DNA of 39,040 nt from Phanerochaete sordida. Its lineage: Eukaryota > Basidiomycota > Agaricomycetes > Polyporales > Phanerochaetaceae. The translations under genes were made by a program, and so were the position numbers. A model generated the notes under the pieces. The model saw only the letters and a list, made by a program, of their open reading frames with translations. It did no database searches and was not told the origin of the DNA. Below, piece by piece: positions 18,836 to 31,404 of the stretch (position 1 is the stretch's first letter; each line of letters starts with the position of its first letter). The DNA is taken from positions 1-39,040 of the forward strand of contig BPQB01000148.1 in the NCBI GenBank assembly GCA_019973155.2. The letters are read 5' to 3'.

Positions 18836-21450
18836 TCGCCGAGAGCAGGAAGGTCTGATGCGGAGGGCGTTATCTTGGAATTGCCATGTTCAGCATGATC
18901 AAGATTGCAGTCCTCCAAAGTGACGCGAACGAGGCCATACGATGCTCCTGTGCTTCACTGACCAGTCAGTATAGCATGTAGGATCCTCTTAGGCCTTCTG
19001 TACATTTTATCGCAGTCGTGTAAGAGCAGCGGCTCATCGAGAGCCGGGGACGGTCGCACAACGCGTCGGCGCCCGGGCGTCTCGCGCCCGACGCGCTTTG
19101 TCTCCGTCCCGCCACCACTCCGCTACGCCAGGCTTGGCCCCGTCACGTCGCGCCAACCCCGCAACGCTCCCATATCGCAGCCGTCGCAGCGTGCGCCATC
19201 CAAGTCCACCTCTGTGTGCAGCACTTGCTCCGCCAACCCTCCCGGTGGCGTCATCTACGTCTGCGCCGTCTCCTGCGCCGCTCCCCCGCACACTCCTGTC
19301 CGCCTTGCGTCAGCGTCCCGCGCCACCAAGTCAGCGTATCCCGTCAAACCCTCTCCTGGCCCTCGTGATGCGCCGCCGACTCGGAGCGGCCGCGTGAAAA
19401 CGCAGCGACAGCCTGCGCCGCGCTGACAGGAGGCAAAGGGATACGGCGAGCCCGGGTGACGTTGGGAGGAGAGGCAGAGGAGAGCGGCGCCCGCGCCCGC
19501 GTCATGGTGCGCCGCAGTGCCTTGCACGTTCCCCGCGTCGTCCTGACTCCTGTGTGCAGCGTACCTTGCACGTTCGGCTGCCCTGCGGAGGCGTGGTGGC
19601 GTTCCCGCTGCTCCACGCGTGGAGCGCCAGTTGGTGAGTTGCTGCTGTCCTGCATGGGTCGCCGTCCGCTGCCCGAGGGTGAGCGGGCGAGATGGCAGGA
19701 TGTATGCGCGATGTATGCGCAATGTATGCGGATGCTCGTCATCCTGGCAGTGTGCGAAGGACGCTGGTTGCCACCCCGAAGACGTCGGGGCTCGCTCTGC
19801 CAATGGTCTGCACGGGGCGATGCCCTCGCTCGTGATGTGGCGGAGATGGATGCACTTGTCCTCGTTTTGCTAGTTTCGCTAATACAGCACCATGTTCTCC
19901 TTTCGTCCGCCTTCCGTCTCGCGCTAGCGACCGTATATGACCCAAAGCAAGCTCAATCAGCACAATCCACTTTGTCGCGTCGCACGCAGAAGTCAATCAG
20001 CTTCTCGGGGACAGCCAGTGACGTACCTCGTGCGACTGGCAGTCTCGTGCAGCGCAGCTGTGCAACAGAAGCCTTTCGCTTTGGCAACACAATACGACCC
20101 AATTTCCGCTGCAGAGCATCTGTCGCACCGCACACGACACAGATCAACTTCTCATTGCGCGGGGCGCTCCTCAGAAAAGCGACCTCATGAGTCGTAGCGA
20201 TGCCCCAGCTCTCCCATGGCGGGCGCCCGCAGCCGCCCGGCGGTGCTGAGGAGCGCACCATATGCGCCGTCGCGGACGCACCATACAGCCACACGACGAC
20301 CAGAACACTCGCTGCGGCGATGCCGGTCGCGCCCTGTCGAGGGTACGGTAGAGCCGCGCGCGACGGGCGGCGGGCGGCCTATCGCGAGGCGCGCCACGAG
20401 CAACGTTCGTCGTCTGTTCGTTCTCGCCGCTGCATTCCCGGCATTGATGGGTTTGCCCCTCCGCCGCCTGTCATGCCTGACGACGGGGTTGCAGGCTCGC
20501 ATTTGTGGTCGCACGACCCGCGCAAAGTCTGACAGCGGCCCCGGGGTGCGCGGCCGAGGCGGTTTCCGTCATGCATGCGTGCCCGCGAAGATCGTCCGCC
20601 CCTCGAAGGGCCGCGCTGCCAAATAGAACGGCGGCGCAGGTGGTCGCAGGCCTGGCCGCGGCGCAGGGTACGCTGTGCCGCGCACATGTGAATTGCAATT
20701 TGGGTCGTGTGCGCGGCAAGAAGTGTTCGCCGGGGCTCTGCGGCCATATGTCAGCCACAAAAAACTGCGGAAGAATGTGCGCTCACCGCCGACGAATGTG
20801 TCTCCCCGCACCGCTGCCCTCGCGGGCTGCGACGATGACGAGGCGGGCCTGCGAAGGCGCGAGCGGTGCGTCGTGGACGGCGGTGCGTCGCGACGTCGAG
20901 CCGCATGGGCTGCCCGGCGGGGCGGCGCCAAGGCCGTGCCTTCGGAAGCGGTCAATGCGATCGATCTGGAGAATCTCTCGGTGCGATTCGCGAAAGCGCT
21001 GTGGAGGCACCGCTTGCTTTGGCACCACATTCGGTCCGGAAACAGCACGAATCGCTGCAAAAGCTCTGAGGCCCCTGCCGCACACATCCCCGCCCGCCCC
21101 CTGACCAGCTCACAGGGCCTTTCAGGAACGTTGCAGCGTCCGACGCAGGGCTCTTTTCTCGCTGCCCCGGATGTACGTGACGTCCAGATATAGCCCACGG
21201 CCAATTTGCTCACGGCTTTTTCGTCCGGGCGCTGGCGCAGCGTTGAGGCGGAAGCGCCCGGCACTGGGTCCGGATCGGCAGGGCTTTCGTCCGCGCCATG
21301 GCTTTGCGAGATCCTGGACGAGATCGGACACCTGAAAAGTTTTTCCCGCGGGGTGGCTTGTCGCGCTCCTCGACGCCAATTCGCTGAGGCCAGAGCAGGT
21401 GGAGTTTTTTCCGTTTACCCACTCGCGAGGTCGAACGTGCGTGCCTCCTC
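18836..21450. other. Long stretch without a recognisable gene
   Basis: About 2.6 kb of GC-rich sequence. Several open frames exist on both strands, but none shows a known domain, a convincing intron set or a paralogue in the window. Frames of this length are expected by chance at this GC content. The short tandem repeat at 19700-19731 is listed separately. A lineage-specific gene cannot be excluded. Confidence 0.4.
19700..19731 (+). repeat. Three tandem copies of ATGTATGCGc
   Basis: ATGTATGCGC at 19700-19709 and 19711-19720, and ATGTATGCGg from 19722, with one base between units. No function is evident. Confidence 0.6.
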
Positions 21451-21454
21451 GCGA

Positions 21455-21460
21455 TATATA
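21455..21460 (+). promoter_or_regulatory. TATA box of the phosphate transporter gene
   Basis: TATATA within gcgaTATATAccc, about 120 bp upstream of the ATG at 21581, followed by a C-rich leader (CCTCCAGTCTTCCCTCCGTC), as is common before strongly expressed fungal genes. No CACGTG Pho4-type site was seen in the nearest 400 bp. Confidence 0.5.
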
Positions 21461-21580
21461 CCCTCGCTCGCATCGCCGACGCCCTCCAGTCTTCCCTCCG
21501 TCCTCCCCGACGCACACGACCGCTCGTCCCCGTTGTACCCCTCAACCCGGATCGACGCAAGCCCCCAGACTCGTCCGACG

Positions 21581-23630
21581 ATGTCTTCGACGTCGCTCCC
21601 CTCGACGGCGATCTCGCCAAATCCCTCGCGGAATGCCGACCCGGACGCGCACTACAAGTCCCGCCTCGAAGACCTCGAGCTCGAGGACACCCGCCCCCCG
21701 TTCGTCCTCACATGGCCGGAAGTGAAGCTGCTCGGGATTGCAGGAGTGCGTGCTCGATTTTCGCGCGTCTCGCGCCGACGTCATGTGGTCACACGACACT
21801 AACGTTCACTCTCCCCCGCATCCAGGTCGGCTTTTTCCTCGATGGTGAGTGCGCCCGCTGGCTGCTGCCGCGTCCGCAAACACGTTCTGACCCTCGTTTT
21901 CAGCGTACGATCTCTTCATCATCAACGTGCGTGCACCACTCCACAGCCATCACACCATGTGCTAACCGTCTCCACAGCCCGTCGCGACCATGCTCCAGTA
22001 CCGCCTGTACGACGGCGCTCCGCTCCCAGCTGGCCTCCAGGGCTTCATGAAGGCCGGCGCGAACATCGGCTCCGTCATCGGCCAGTTTGGCTTCGGTACG
22101 TCCCCGCCGCGCACTTCGTCGAGCATCGTGCTCAACTGCTCGCAGGCTTCGCTGCCGACTACTTCGGTCGCAAGGCCGTGTACGGCAAAGAGCTCATGCT
22201 CATCATCTTCGCCACCATCATGTCCATCTCCGACCCCACGGGCGACCTCAGCCCGTCCGGCGCACTCATCTGGCTGTCCGTGTGGCGTATTATCCTCGGA
22301 ATCGGTGTGGGTGGTGACTACCCCATGTCCGCCTCCATCACGTCCGACCGCGCGCGCCTCCGCAAGCGCGGCACCATGCTCGCGTACATCTTCGCCAACC
22401 AGGGCTGGGGCTCCTTCGTCGGTGCCCTCGCCACCATGATCGTTCTGCTCTGCTACAAGAGCACGATGCAGGCCGGCCACATCTCCAAGGTCGACGGAGG
22501 TGAGTTTCTCGTCTTTGCGGGCGCGTGGTTGGGTCGCTCATTCTGTTCGCAGTATGGCGTATCGTCATCGGCCTCTCGCTCATTCCCGCCTTCGCGACGC
22601 TCTACCAGCGATTGACGCTCCCCGAGTCGACGCGTTTCAAGGAGTCGCAGAAAGTCGGCCACCAGGAGGACAACATAGACACGCTCAAGCAGAAGGCCGA
22701 CGCGGACGTTGCCTCTGCCGACTCGTCGACCAACGTCAACAAGGAGAAGACCTCCGCCGAGGTCTCCGAGCGTCCCACAGAAGACACCCCGAAGACGACG
22801 GAGCTCGCCGCGGCGAAGAAGGCCCACTTCCGCGAGTTCCTCCACTACTTCAGCGAGTGGCGCCACCTCCGCGTGCTGCTCGGCACCTGCTCCTGCTGGT
22901 TCTTCCTCGACATCGCCTTCTACGGGATCAACCTGAACCAGAACGTCGTGCTCCAGCAGATCGGCTTCGACGGCAAGAGCGGCGACCCGTGGACGCGCCT
23001 CTTCAAGATCGCGACCGGCAACCTCATCATCACCGCGCTCGGCTTCGTCCCCGGCTACTACGTCACCGTGCTCACCATCGAGAAGTTCGGGCGCAAGAAG
23101 ATCCAGATCATGGGCTTCCTGCTCGAGGCGCTCTTCCGTAAGTGCTCGTGGCCTCTCTCTGTGCGCTGCTCCTGACCGCGCCCCACAGTCGGCATCCTCG
23201 CGGGCCTCTTCAACACGCTGCACACCGTGCCGTTCATCGTCTGCTTCGCGCTGCTGCAGTTCTTCTTCAACTTCGGCGCGAACGCAACGACGTACATCTA
23301 CCCCGCGGAGGTCTTCCCGACCAAGTTCAAGGCGACCGCGCACGGCGTGTCTGCCGCGTGCGGCAAGGCGGGCGCGATCATCTCCGCGCTCGCGTTCAAC
23401 CAGCTCACGAACAGCATCGGCACGCCGAACGTCCTGTGGAGTGCGTGTCCCCGTCTCTTCCTCTCGCGTACCGCGCGCTGACGCCCCCTCCAGTCTTCTT
23501 CGGCTGCTGCCTCGCCGGCGCGTGCTGCACGTTCCTCCTGCCCGAGGTCAAGATGCGCGACGCCGACATCGTGTACGCGCAGGAGATCGAGGAGGACCGC
23601 ATCCGCCGCGCGCACGCCGCCCAGCAATAA
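21581..23630 (+). CDS. pho84: High-affinity inorganic phosphate:H+ symporter (PHO84 type, MFS)
   Basis: Plasma-membrane importer of phosphate from the major facilitator superfamily. Eight exons: 21581-21745, 21826-21844, 21904-21926, 21978-22095, 22146-22499, 22553-23137, 23189-23440 and 23494-23630. The total is 1653 nt (550 aa) and all phases close. Introns are 50-80 nt. Family marks in order: GFFLDAYDLFIINPV (TM1), GQFGFGFAADYFGRKAVYGK (MFS loop), the phosphate-transporter signature GIGVGGDYPMSASITSD, a charged central loop (KEKTSAEVSERPTEDT), FLDIAFYGINLNQNVVLQ, and FFFNFGANATTYIYPAEVFP with TKFKATAHGVSAACGKAGA. The C-terminus is short and charged (EIEEDRIRRAHAAQQ). Exons 2 and 3 are tiny (19 and 23 nt) but restore the TM1 consensus exactly. 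Length is slightly below yeast Pho84. Phosphate starvation is the usual inducer in this family. Confidence 0.96.
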
Positions 23631-24744
23631 ACACGCTCCCTCCCCACCGCGACACACCCTCCTTCCCCTACTGTCTATCTATCTCCGCCGTCTTGCTCTC
23701 GCTCCTGCGCCCGCGGCTGGGCCCTCGCCGGGCGCGCCAAAAAGTACAGACTTTGCCCCCACCCAAGATGCCCACGACACGCGCGCACCCGAACACTCGC
23801 TGCCCCCATGCTTTTCCCGCCACCTCTGTATAATCTAGCTCATTTTTCATCGCCATCTTGTATACCGTGGGTTGTAATGCCGAGTAGACACATCGAAATG
23901 GAATTATTTACTGGACTGTCGCGCGTGTGCTGGTGATCTTGTGAAGCCTAGGGCGGGCATATCACTGGCAAGGCATGCGATGCGCCGTAGCGAATACTGC
24001 CATCTCACGCACTCCACGCCGAGCCCGCTCTGGCCGCAGATTGCTCGCGGACGGTGAAGACTTGTGTCGCAGAGGATACGTCGACGGACATTCGCAGTAT
24101 AGCAACGTAAAGCGCGGCGAAGCGTGGGACAGTGGGGGCTTTGCCTCGCCATCCCCACGCTCCGACCTCGTGCCTGCCGCGGAGCGCACGCTGAGCTGAC
24201 TCCGTCGTACGCGACGTCAGGACATGCCGTCTGTCGCCTGGACCGAAAATGACCCGCCTAGACATGCCCCGGGCCTCGCCACGCTGCGACTCATGCAACC
24301 TTCCATCTATCAGAACACAGGAGTTGATTGCAGGACGACATCTCGACTCTACGAAACCAGAGGCGTGCGCCTTCGCACACTCTGCGCCCCCGCCGTCAGA
24401 CCGCAGGCCATGTCCGTCACAGCTCCGTGCCCCCCGGGCAGGTGAACCGGTGGGCCACCCGCCTCCTGCTCGCGCGCCGTCCGCTGCACCGCCCGTGGAG
24501 GGCCGTCGATGGACAACAACTCCCCAAACGACAGACCTGCTCGCGCCGACGCGCATGTTCTTCCGAGCGCCAGGTTGGGGCTCGCGCCAGCGCAGGAGCC
24601 GCGCAGAGCGACGGGCTCGGCGCGAGGTGGAGCGCATTTGAAAGCTGGGCCCTGCCGAGCGTGCGGGAGGGGCCGCTTTGCTGGGCACTAGGGCTATCTT
24701 GTCAAGATTTACGGGAAGTGCTGACGACGTGTGCAGTCTGCAGA
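23631..24744. other. Downstream of pho84, no gene seen
   Basis: The 3' flank of the transporter is pyrimidine-rich. A long frame on the minus strand crosses 24.0-25.4 kb, but it starts from a non-ATG codon, has no conserved motif and runs into the decayed repeat block. I regard it as chance. Confidence 0.4.
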
Positions 24745-26281
24745 GTCGCGCGAACGTGCGAAGGGCGAGCGGCCACGGGAGGCCGCAGAGAGGAGGGCGT
24801 TGGACACGGTGCCGCACCAAAGGATGACGCGAGGGCGGCCGACTCCGCGATCCAGTGACGGGTGGTAGCGACGCTTCGCGTATGGCGCGGAGGTAGGCTC
24901 GGCGCGTGGAGAGCGCGAGGCGCATAGTGCTATTCGGTCCTTGCGTTTGTGGTTGGGACGTCGCCGTGTTCGAGTTCCTGGCATTCAACACGCCCTGGGG
25001 CGGCGCCGGACGGGTCCGCGGTGTGCGATCGCGGGAGCAAAGCAGAGGCGGAGGTGAGGACATCACTCGACACTCTGCCTCTGCGGCGGGCGGCTCGTTG
25101 GGATGGTGTTGGCGCGGGCGGCGGGGATGGTGTGCGTGACATCCATGGCAAGATGCACACCAAATCTGCACTGGGGTTGCGGTGACAGTGAGTAGATATC
25201 GCGCGACAGAGAACTCATGCGACTGACCGTCTAGAAGCATCGACGTTGTAGTTTTTGTAACGAGGAAGGTGACGAATGGACAAATACACGGAGGTTGTTG
25301 GTCTTCGTTTAGACGCATTGCAGAGAACTCGCGGCGAAGGCTATCATTGGGCGGCCGCCCCACTAGGCCGCAAGGCCTTCCTACGCGAACGTGCACCGTT
25401 GAGCGGTGGCTAGTACAGGAGCCCTAGATGACGGCTGGGAGAAATAAACGGTTGTCGCGCAGGGCCTTGCCGAGAGCCCACAGCACATCCTTGCTCCATC
25501 GAAGGGAACCACGGAGCCCTTTCTAGCGAGAAGAGCCGGCGTGAGCATGCGATGGAAGCGAAACCGAGGCTAGCGGACCTTGCACAACACGAGCCGCCCC
25601 GGTTGCGATGTCCATGGAGCTTGGCGGTACCGAACAAAGCGGCCTGCCTCGCCTCCTCAGCATATATGCGCGCAGCGTTCAGCGGAAAACGGAGTGGGCC
25701 TCGCGTGCAAGCTGGCGGTCGTGTGCAGCCCGGTGTCCGCTTCAGTGCCTCCACATCGCACGAGGGTCTGGCCGTGGCTTGCGGTCTGCAGCCGCGTGGA
25801 GAGGGCACCGCGCGTCGCCGCACGCGGGAAACGCTGTACGGGGCGTTCTTCGCCGCGCGCGCTCGGAGTGTCGAGGACAGCCTGTCACTTTCGGGGGAGC
25901 GCTCGGAGAGAAGCGTGCAGAACCCCGGGACGAGGAGAAGGGCGCTGTCGGCGTCGCAGCGATGTTGGTGTACAGTTTGACGTGCACTCGACCATTGGTG
26001 AGGGGACGTTATCTGAGCTGGTGTTCGGCTGGTATGGGTGGCACGAACCGAGGATGGGCTTCCGGACTGGGACGTCGAATAGCATAGCCTTTGGAGACAC
26101 CCGGTATCGGCGACATGGCAGGGCAGTATTTGTGGCTGGGATTCGTCTTCGACGCATGTATGAGCACGAGCAGGCTCTATCGGCCCTCTGTGGTGGATTA
26201 TACCCAAATATGTGCGTCTGTTATTTAAAGGGCGTAAGCATTGCTACAGATATCGGTAGCAAGGACGCACTCTAAGGACAT
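24745..26281 (-). repeat. Decayed repeat unit 1 (direct duplicate of the following unit)
   Basis: The segment matches the next 2 kb piece by piece in the same order. Matches: 24760-25130 with about 26440-26850 (shared GAGAGGAGGGCG, GGCGGCGCCGGACG); 25420-25520 with 27050-27160 (CCCACAGCAC, and on the minus strand GTGCTGTGGGC); 25625-25690 with 27453-27510 (TGCCTCGCCTCCTCAGCATA); and 25945-26281 with about 28070-28400 (GGCGCTGTCGGCGTCGCAGC, GACGTCGAATAGC, ATGCGTCTGTTATT). Apparent identity is about 75-85% with many indels. Read on the minus strand it may descend from a gene, but the frames are broken and no family is recognised. Confidence 0.7.
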
Positions 26282-28780
26282 GAGAGGCAATAGTGTTCAT
26301 TCTGTGCCCTGCCCTCATGCTTAGGAGGTGCATGTATACGGGCAGTAACCTGGATGCAGATGACCGGCTGCAGGGAGCAGGTAAGCGAAGGTGCAGAGCA
26401 GTGAGATCCGCCAGGCGTACCTTTATCCCGAGTCTACCTGCTACGGCGGCGCGCGAACGTACGAGGGACGAGCCACAGGAGGCGGCGGAGAGGAGGGCGC
26501 TGGACACGGCGCCGCATCAGCGAGGGACGGCGCGAGGGCGGCTGCCGCCGCTTCCCAACGGCGGGGCCCTCACGTCCATCTGGCGGTGCCACAATAGACG
26601 GCGCGGTCGTGCGTGGCGATCGCAGGGTGGTGCGTCCTGGCGGATCCCAATCTTCGCATTGACCAGGTCCAGACGTCATCCGCGCCCGAGTTCGTGGCAT
26701 GCAACGCGCCTCGGGGGCGGCGCCGGACGTGTCCGCGGAATGCGCGCACGAAAGCAAAGCAGCGGCGAAGGCGCGGCCGTCGCTCGACCCGGAGACAGTC
26801 GGGCTGCTCGTGTAGATGGTGCTTGTGGCTGGGGCGACAATGTGCGACGGAGCTGCAGTTTCAGGGTGCCAAATTCGCATCGCAGCTGCGCGCGAGGCGG
26901 ACGGTGTACATCGCGACTCACGAGGTAGCGACAGCGGGCGACCAGCCGCGGAGGGTGGGTAGTGATTTGGGGGGGCATGAAGCGACTAGGTGACATCTCC
27001 GCGAGGGAATCCTTCGCCTGGGCGCACTAGGCGCGTATACATCGCGTGCGATGGTCGCGAGCAGTAATGTGGACGTCGTCGGCTGGGCAGGTGGGACAGA
27101 CGTCGCGCGAAGGCTTGCCGACGGCCCACAGCACGTTCTTGTCCCCTCGAAGAGCACTGTGGGGCCCACGTCCGCGAGAAGAGGACAGTGGGCGTGCCCG
27201 CGTCGCGTGGCAAACAGGAAGCGCAGGGAGCTGGGCGAGTACGGCGGCGACGTGGTCGTCGAGGGGCGAATCCGAGGCCGACCTCGGACGCGGGCTCGGG
27301 CTCTCCCACCGCAGTGTACATCGGCAGCGACGAGTGCGTCGGATGCCCAGATGACGCCGACGGCCGGGGAAGATGACGTGCGACAAAAGACATCGCGAGG
27401 CTGGCGCTGCCCAACACGGGCCGCGCCGGCGGCGATGTCCATCGGGCGAGGCGGTACGGAACAACGCAGTCTGCCTCGCCTCCTCAGCATATACGCGCAG
27501 CGCTCAAGAGAAAGCGAGGCGCACCTCGCGTACCAGCAGCCCGGTGCCCGCTTCGATGGGCGCGTGCGGCGCGAGGCCCTGCCCCGCCTGGCCGTGGCCC
27601 GCGATCTCCGCGCCGTCTCCTCAGCGCACGGGTAACCCCGAAAGACGCGCTCTTCGCCGCGCGGGAGCTCAGAGTGTCGGGGGACGCCTGCCGAGAGAGC
27701 ACTCGGGGCGACGTGTGCAGAACCGGGGGACGAGGAGAAGCAGGGAGTGCGAACAGCGGGCGAGAGACCTGGGCCGAGCGAAGTCAGTACAGCGGGTCGC
27801 ACAACGCTGAGGATGGTCTCGCGCGGAGGAGACGAACAGATCGTCGTTCGGCTGGTAGGATGGGCGCATGGACAGGACCCGACCGTCTACTGCGCTCCCA
27901 GCGTGTGATGCAATACGACTGCGGGCAGGCCTGCATCTGGAAGATGTCCGCGGAGAAAGACGGCTCGTTCGCGGACGATGGTGCGCGAAGATGATACCGC
28001 AGGGGTTTCGATCCGGCAGCAGGGGCGTCGGAGGGTTTCGAGGCAGGGCACGGGCGGCGGTCATCTGCGGTGGGCGCTGTCGGCGTCGCAGCGATGTTCG
28101 CTTGCGCTTTGATGCACGCTTGATCGTGGCGGCGAGGGACCATTGTGTGGGTGGCACGAAGAGGGGAAGCCTGAGAGCGGCCGGACAGGGACGTCGAATA
28201 GCGTAGCCTTTGGATAAACCCGATATCGGCGGCATGGAAGGGCGATGTGTGTGGCTGAGATATTCCTTCAACGTATGGAGGAGCACGAGCACGCTCTGTC
28301 GGCGCTCTGTGGTGGAGCATACGTAGATATATGCGTCTGTTATTCAGAGGGCGTAAGCATTGGTGCGGATATTGGTTGGAAGGATGCACTGTGAGGACAC
28401 GAGAGGCGATAGTATCTATTCTGTGACCTCCCGTCATACTTTGGACGCGCATATATACGGGCTGCAACCTGAGGCCTGGATGCCGACGAACGCGGCCGAC
28501 TGCAGGGAGCGGGTGAGCGAAGGTGCAGAGCAGTGAGATTCGCCGGGCGTACCATATAATCTCGAGTCTACCTGCCACTCTGCGCGGGTTTTTGGGAGCA
28601 GGACGCGTCAGTCTCAGCAGAGGTACTGCCTTCAGACTGGTCTGCTGGAAGCAGCGAAGGGATGGTCTCAACGGGCTGTGGCAGAGCCGACAGCGACAAG
28701 ACTCTGCTGGACTGTCCTGATGACAGGGACCTTGCGAGGGGGCGACGCGCGTCGGGTCATCGACATCTCCACGCAAGGGG
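26282..28780 (-). repeat. Decayed repeat unit 2, plus the 5' part of a further copy
   Basis: Direct duplicate of the preceding unit. At its right end (28780 down to 28400, minus strand) it adds a piece that also occurs at 31.4-31.9 kb in the opposite orientation. On the minus strand this piece has CAGCCCGTTGAGACCATCCC, then a stretch starting GTACGCCCGG and ending CTCCCTGCAG (28551-28500), which looks like an intron. The same candidate intron recurs at about 26426-26372 and, on the plus strand, at about 31610-31662. A repeated splice-like segment suggests the repeat derives from an intron-containing gene, now dead. The unit carries no transposase, reverse transcriptase or long terminal repeat that I can see. 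Confidence 0.65.
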
Positions 28781-29838
28781 TGAAGCTTGTAGCGGCATCT
28801 TTCATCAGCGAGTGCTCTGCGAGCTGGTGGTGGTTAGAGAGCGACAGGAACGCGACCAGCCGTGCACGGTTTCCACGTGATCGCAGCCTGCGGACTTTGC
28901 CGCCACTATCTCCGTCTCGGACTCGGGTGCACCGCTCTCCGTCGTCCGCCACACCCAAACCTTGCGGCCAGGACGCAGGATCATCGAGCAGTGCGGCATG
29001 TCATGAAATCTGGACGACGGTGCGCATAGCAACTCGCCGTGGCGCGCTCAAGCTGGCGTGTCGGCGATGTCGCGCCCTGGTCGCGCCCGTCTCGAACCCT
29101 TTCGCCGTCCTCTTCGGATCCTGCGAAGGGCCTCACAACACACGGTGACACTCTCGGCGCGACGTACTGCGCTGATCGATGCTGCCTCTGGAGGGCAGCC
29201 CAGCCCAGGTGCTGCACAGAAGTCGAGGATAAGCTTGCTGCCCGCGAAGTGCTGTCGCCGATAAACTTCTCGAGGCTGCGAGCAGCCGGAGGGAATCTGC
29301 CTCCGGCGCCGCACACGACCGTCGGGGTGCTTCTCGCGCTGAGAAGATGGACGGCGCATCATGGGTGCGCGTTCGCTGCCGTACGGCTGCTCCGCCGTTG
29401 CGCGATGCACAGCCCGGCTCTCCGCTGGGCGGGACGCTGCCTGTTCGCGTCCCCTTGGGCCCGCGGTCACCGAGACCGTCGTGTGCCATCTCGTCCTGCC
29501 TCGTCCGTTCGTTCCTAGTTTCCTTGTCGTAGCACGCGCCGGAGCAGAATACACGCATAGCTCGTTGCACCGTCGAAGCTGAGAACCGACAGACCGCAGA
29601 GGCGGCGTTGCGGGCGGTGGAGACGGGAGCTGGTGCGCACAGCAGCCGGGTTCGGCTGCCAAGGCAGTTGAAGGGAGAGTAAACAAACGGGTAACGATGC
29701 CTGGTTACGTAAGGTTATTGCTGTGTATGGCTGTGACCGAGCAGTTAAAACTCCGCCAAAGCCCGCTTCCGTATCACCGTCGACGACGACGTCGAGACCC
29801 CAACCATCACTCTCCACGACCCACTCTCTCGCACACAA
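28781..29838. other. Upstream of rho1, no gene recognised
   Basis: About 1 kb with open frames on both strands, none with a known motif or credible intron structure. The rho1 promoter and leader lie at its right end. One CACGTG occurs near 28875-28880. Confidence 0.4.
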
Positions 29839-30670
29839 ATGGCTGAAATTCGCAGGAAGCTCGTGATCGTCGGCGACGGTGCTTGCGGAAAGGTGCTCGC
29901 TCGCCCTCGCACCCACGCCCCGCCCGCATGTTGACCTCCTTTCCAGACCTGTTTGCTCATTGTCTTTTCCAAAGGCACATTCCCCGAGGTGCGTCAGCCG
30001 CCGCTGAACTGTCCGTGTCCCAGTGCCCAACGCCCCGCAGGTCTACGTACCGACGGTCTTCGAGAACTACGTCGCCGACGTGGAGGTCGATGGCAAGCAC
30101 GTCGAGCTCGCGCTGTGGGATACCGCCGGCCAGGAAGACTACGACCGCCTCCGGCCGCTCTCGTACCCCGACTCCCATGTGATCCTCATCTGCTTCGCCG
30201 TCGACTCACCAGACTCGCTAGATAACGTTCAGGAGAAGGCACGTGTCCTCCCGCCCCCCGCGCGTTGATGCTGCGCGCAGTGCCGCCCCGAAGCTGACGT
30301 CTGTGCCCGCACCCTACAGTGGATCTCCGAGGTCATGCACTTCTGCGCCGGCCTCCCGATCATCCTCGTCGGCTGCAAGAAGGACCTCAGGCGGGACCCC
30401 CGGGTCATCGAGGAGCTCCGCAAGACGAACCAGCGCCCGGTCACTCCTGAGGAGGTGCGTCGCTGCGCATCTGCGTGCGTGCCGCTGCTGACCCCCCGCG
30501 TGCGCGTGCAGGGCATGGCCGTCGCGCAGAAGATCGGCGCGAAGCACTACCTCGAGTGCTCCGCGAAGACGGGCGAGGGCGTCCGCGAGGTCTTCCAGTA
30601 CGCGACCCGCGCGGCGCTGCTCTCGCGCCCCAAGGGCGGCAAGAAGCACCACAACTGCCTCATCCTCTAG
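29839..30670 (+). CDS. rho1: Rho-family small GTPase, Rho1 type
   Basis: Membrane-bound GTP switch. In fungi Rho1 controls beta-glucan synthase, the protein kinase C cell-wall pathway and actin polarity. Exons: 29839-29892, 29947-29988, 30041-30238, 30320-30454 and 30512-30670; 588 nt, 195 aa, phases all closing. Motifs: P-loop GDGACGKTC (split by intron 1), effector loop [39 protein letters not shown] (switch II), [11 protein letters not shown] in place of NKxD (usual for Rho), and [15 protein letters not shown] basic stretch (KGGKKHH) precedes the prenylation box CLIL, whose final Leu predicts geranylgeranylation. Intron 3 (30239-30319, 81 nt) starts with gcacgt, a GC donor: a GT site four bases on would shift the frame, while AAG|GC joined to TGG ATC restores the family sequence NVQEKWISEVM. 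Length is normal. Confidence 0.96.
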
Positions 30671-31404
30671 ACGACGCCCCGTTGATCCCGCACGCTCGGA
30701 CATGCCGTTCCCTGTCTTAATACCCCTCGCATATACGACCCAGGGTGCGCCTCCGCAGCGCACCGCGTCCGGCCGCACCGCCCGCCCCCACACCCCATGC
30801 GAACCTCCGGCCCATCTCGTTTCCTTTCTCACGTGTCTCGTTGTCTGTTTTCCTGCATCTCTTTCATTTGTAAGTACGATATAAGCTCGCGTGGATGATA
30901 ACAGTATTGCGGAGACCCCGGCGCGCTGCTCTTCCCGGCCGCCTCGCAGCCTGTGCCCGCGTGCCGCCCGCCGCGTGCGCCTGCGGCCCAGGACGCCGTG
31001 CGCACCGCCCGTGCGTGCGCGCACAGGCGCAAGCGGTTGCCATGTCGTACCACCCCCCGACGACGCTGATGTCAGCGGCGCTGCATCAGCTGCCTGCGGG
31101 CGTTCTCGCGCCCGATATGGCAGTTCTCAGATAACGATCGTCCGTCTCGCGCGGTCTGTGTCCGCGACCTCGTCCTCCGCGACGTGTCCCTCGGCGAATG
31201 AGGTGCTACTTGCTGTGAACGCACACCCGCTCGTCGCCTCACGCTGTGAACACGGGTCCTGAACAGTGTCTTGAACAGTATCTTGAGTGTAGCTGACCCA
31301 GCTCACCCTTTCCCTCTCCTGACCGCGACAGCCAAGCCGAAATTCACACAGGACACATCCACCCTCATCCACCCTCTCCGCCGCGCACGAACGCACGCTG
31401 ATCT
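30671..31404. other. Downstream of rho1, no gene seen
   Basis: No conserved coding signal. TGAACAGTGTCT at 31260-31271 is followed directly by TGAACAGTATCT at 31272-31283, a 12 bp tandem pair. The 3' flank of rho1 is C-rich. Confidence 0.4.

Noticed and set aside
18262..18858. 198-codon plus-strand frame
   Set aside because: Crosses both ends of the MITE-like element and has no domain.
24005..25396. 463-codon open frame on the minus strand
   Set aside because: Starts from a non-ATG codon, has no recognisable domain, and overlaps a decayed duplicated block whose other copy does not keep the frame. Long chance frames are expected at this GC content.
28674..29200. Possible gene upstream of rho1
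   Set aside because: Frames lack motifs and splice support; nothing beyond chance.
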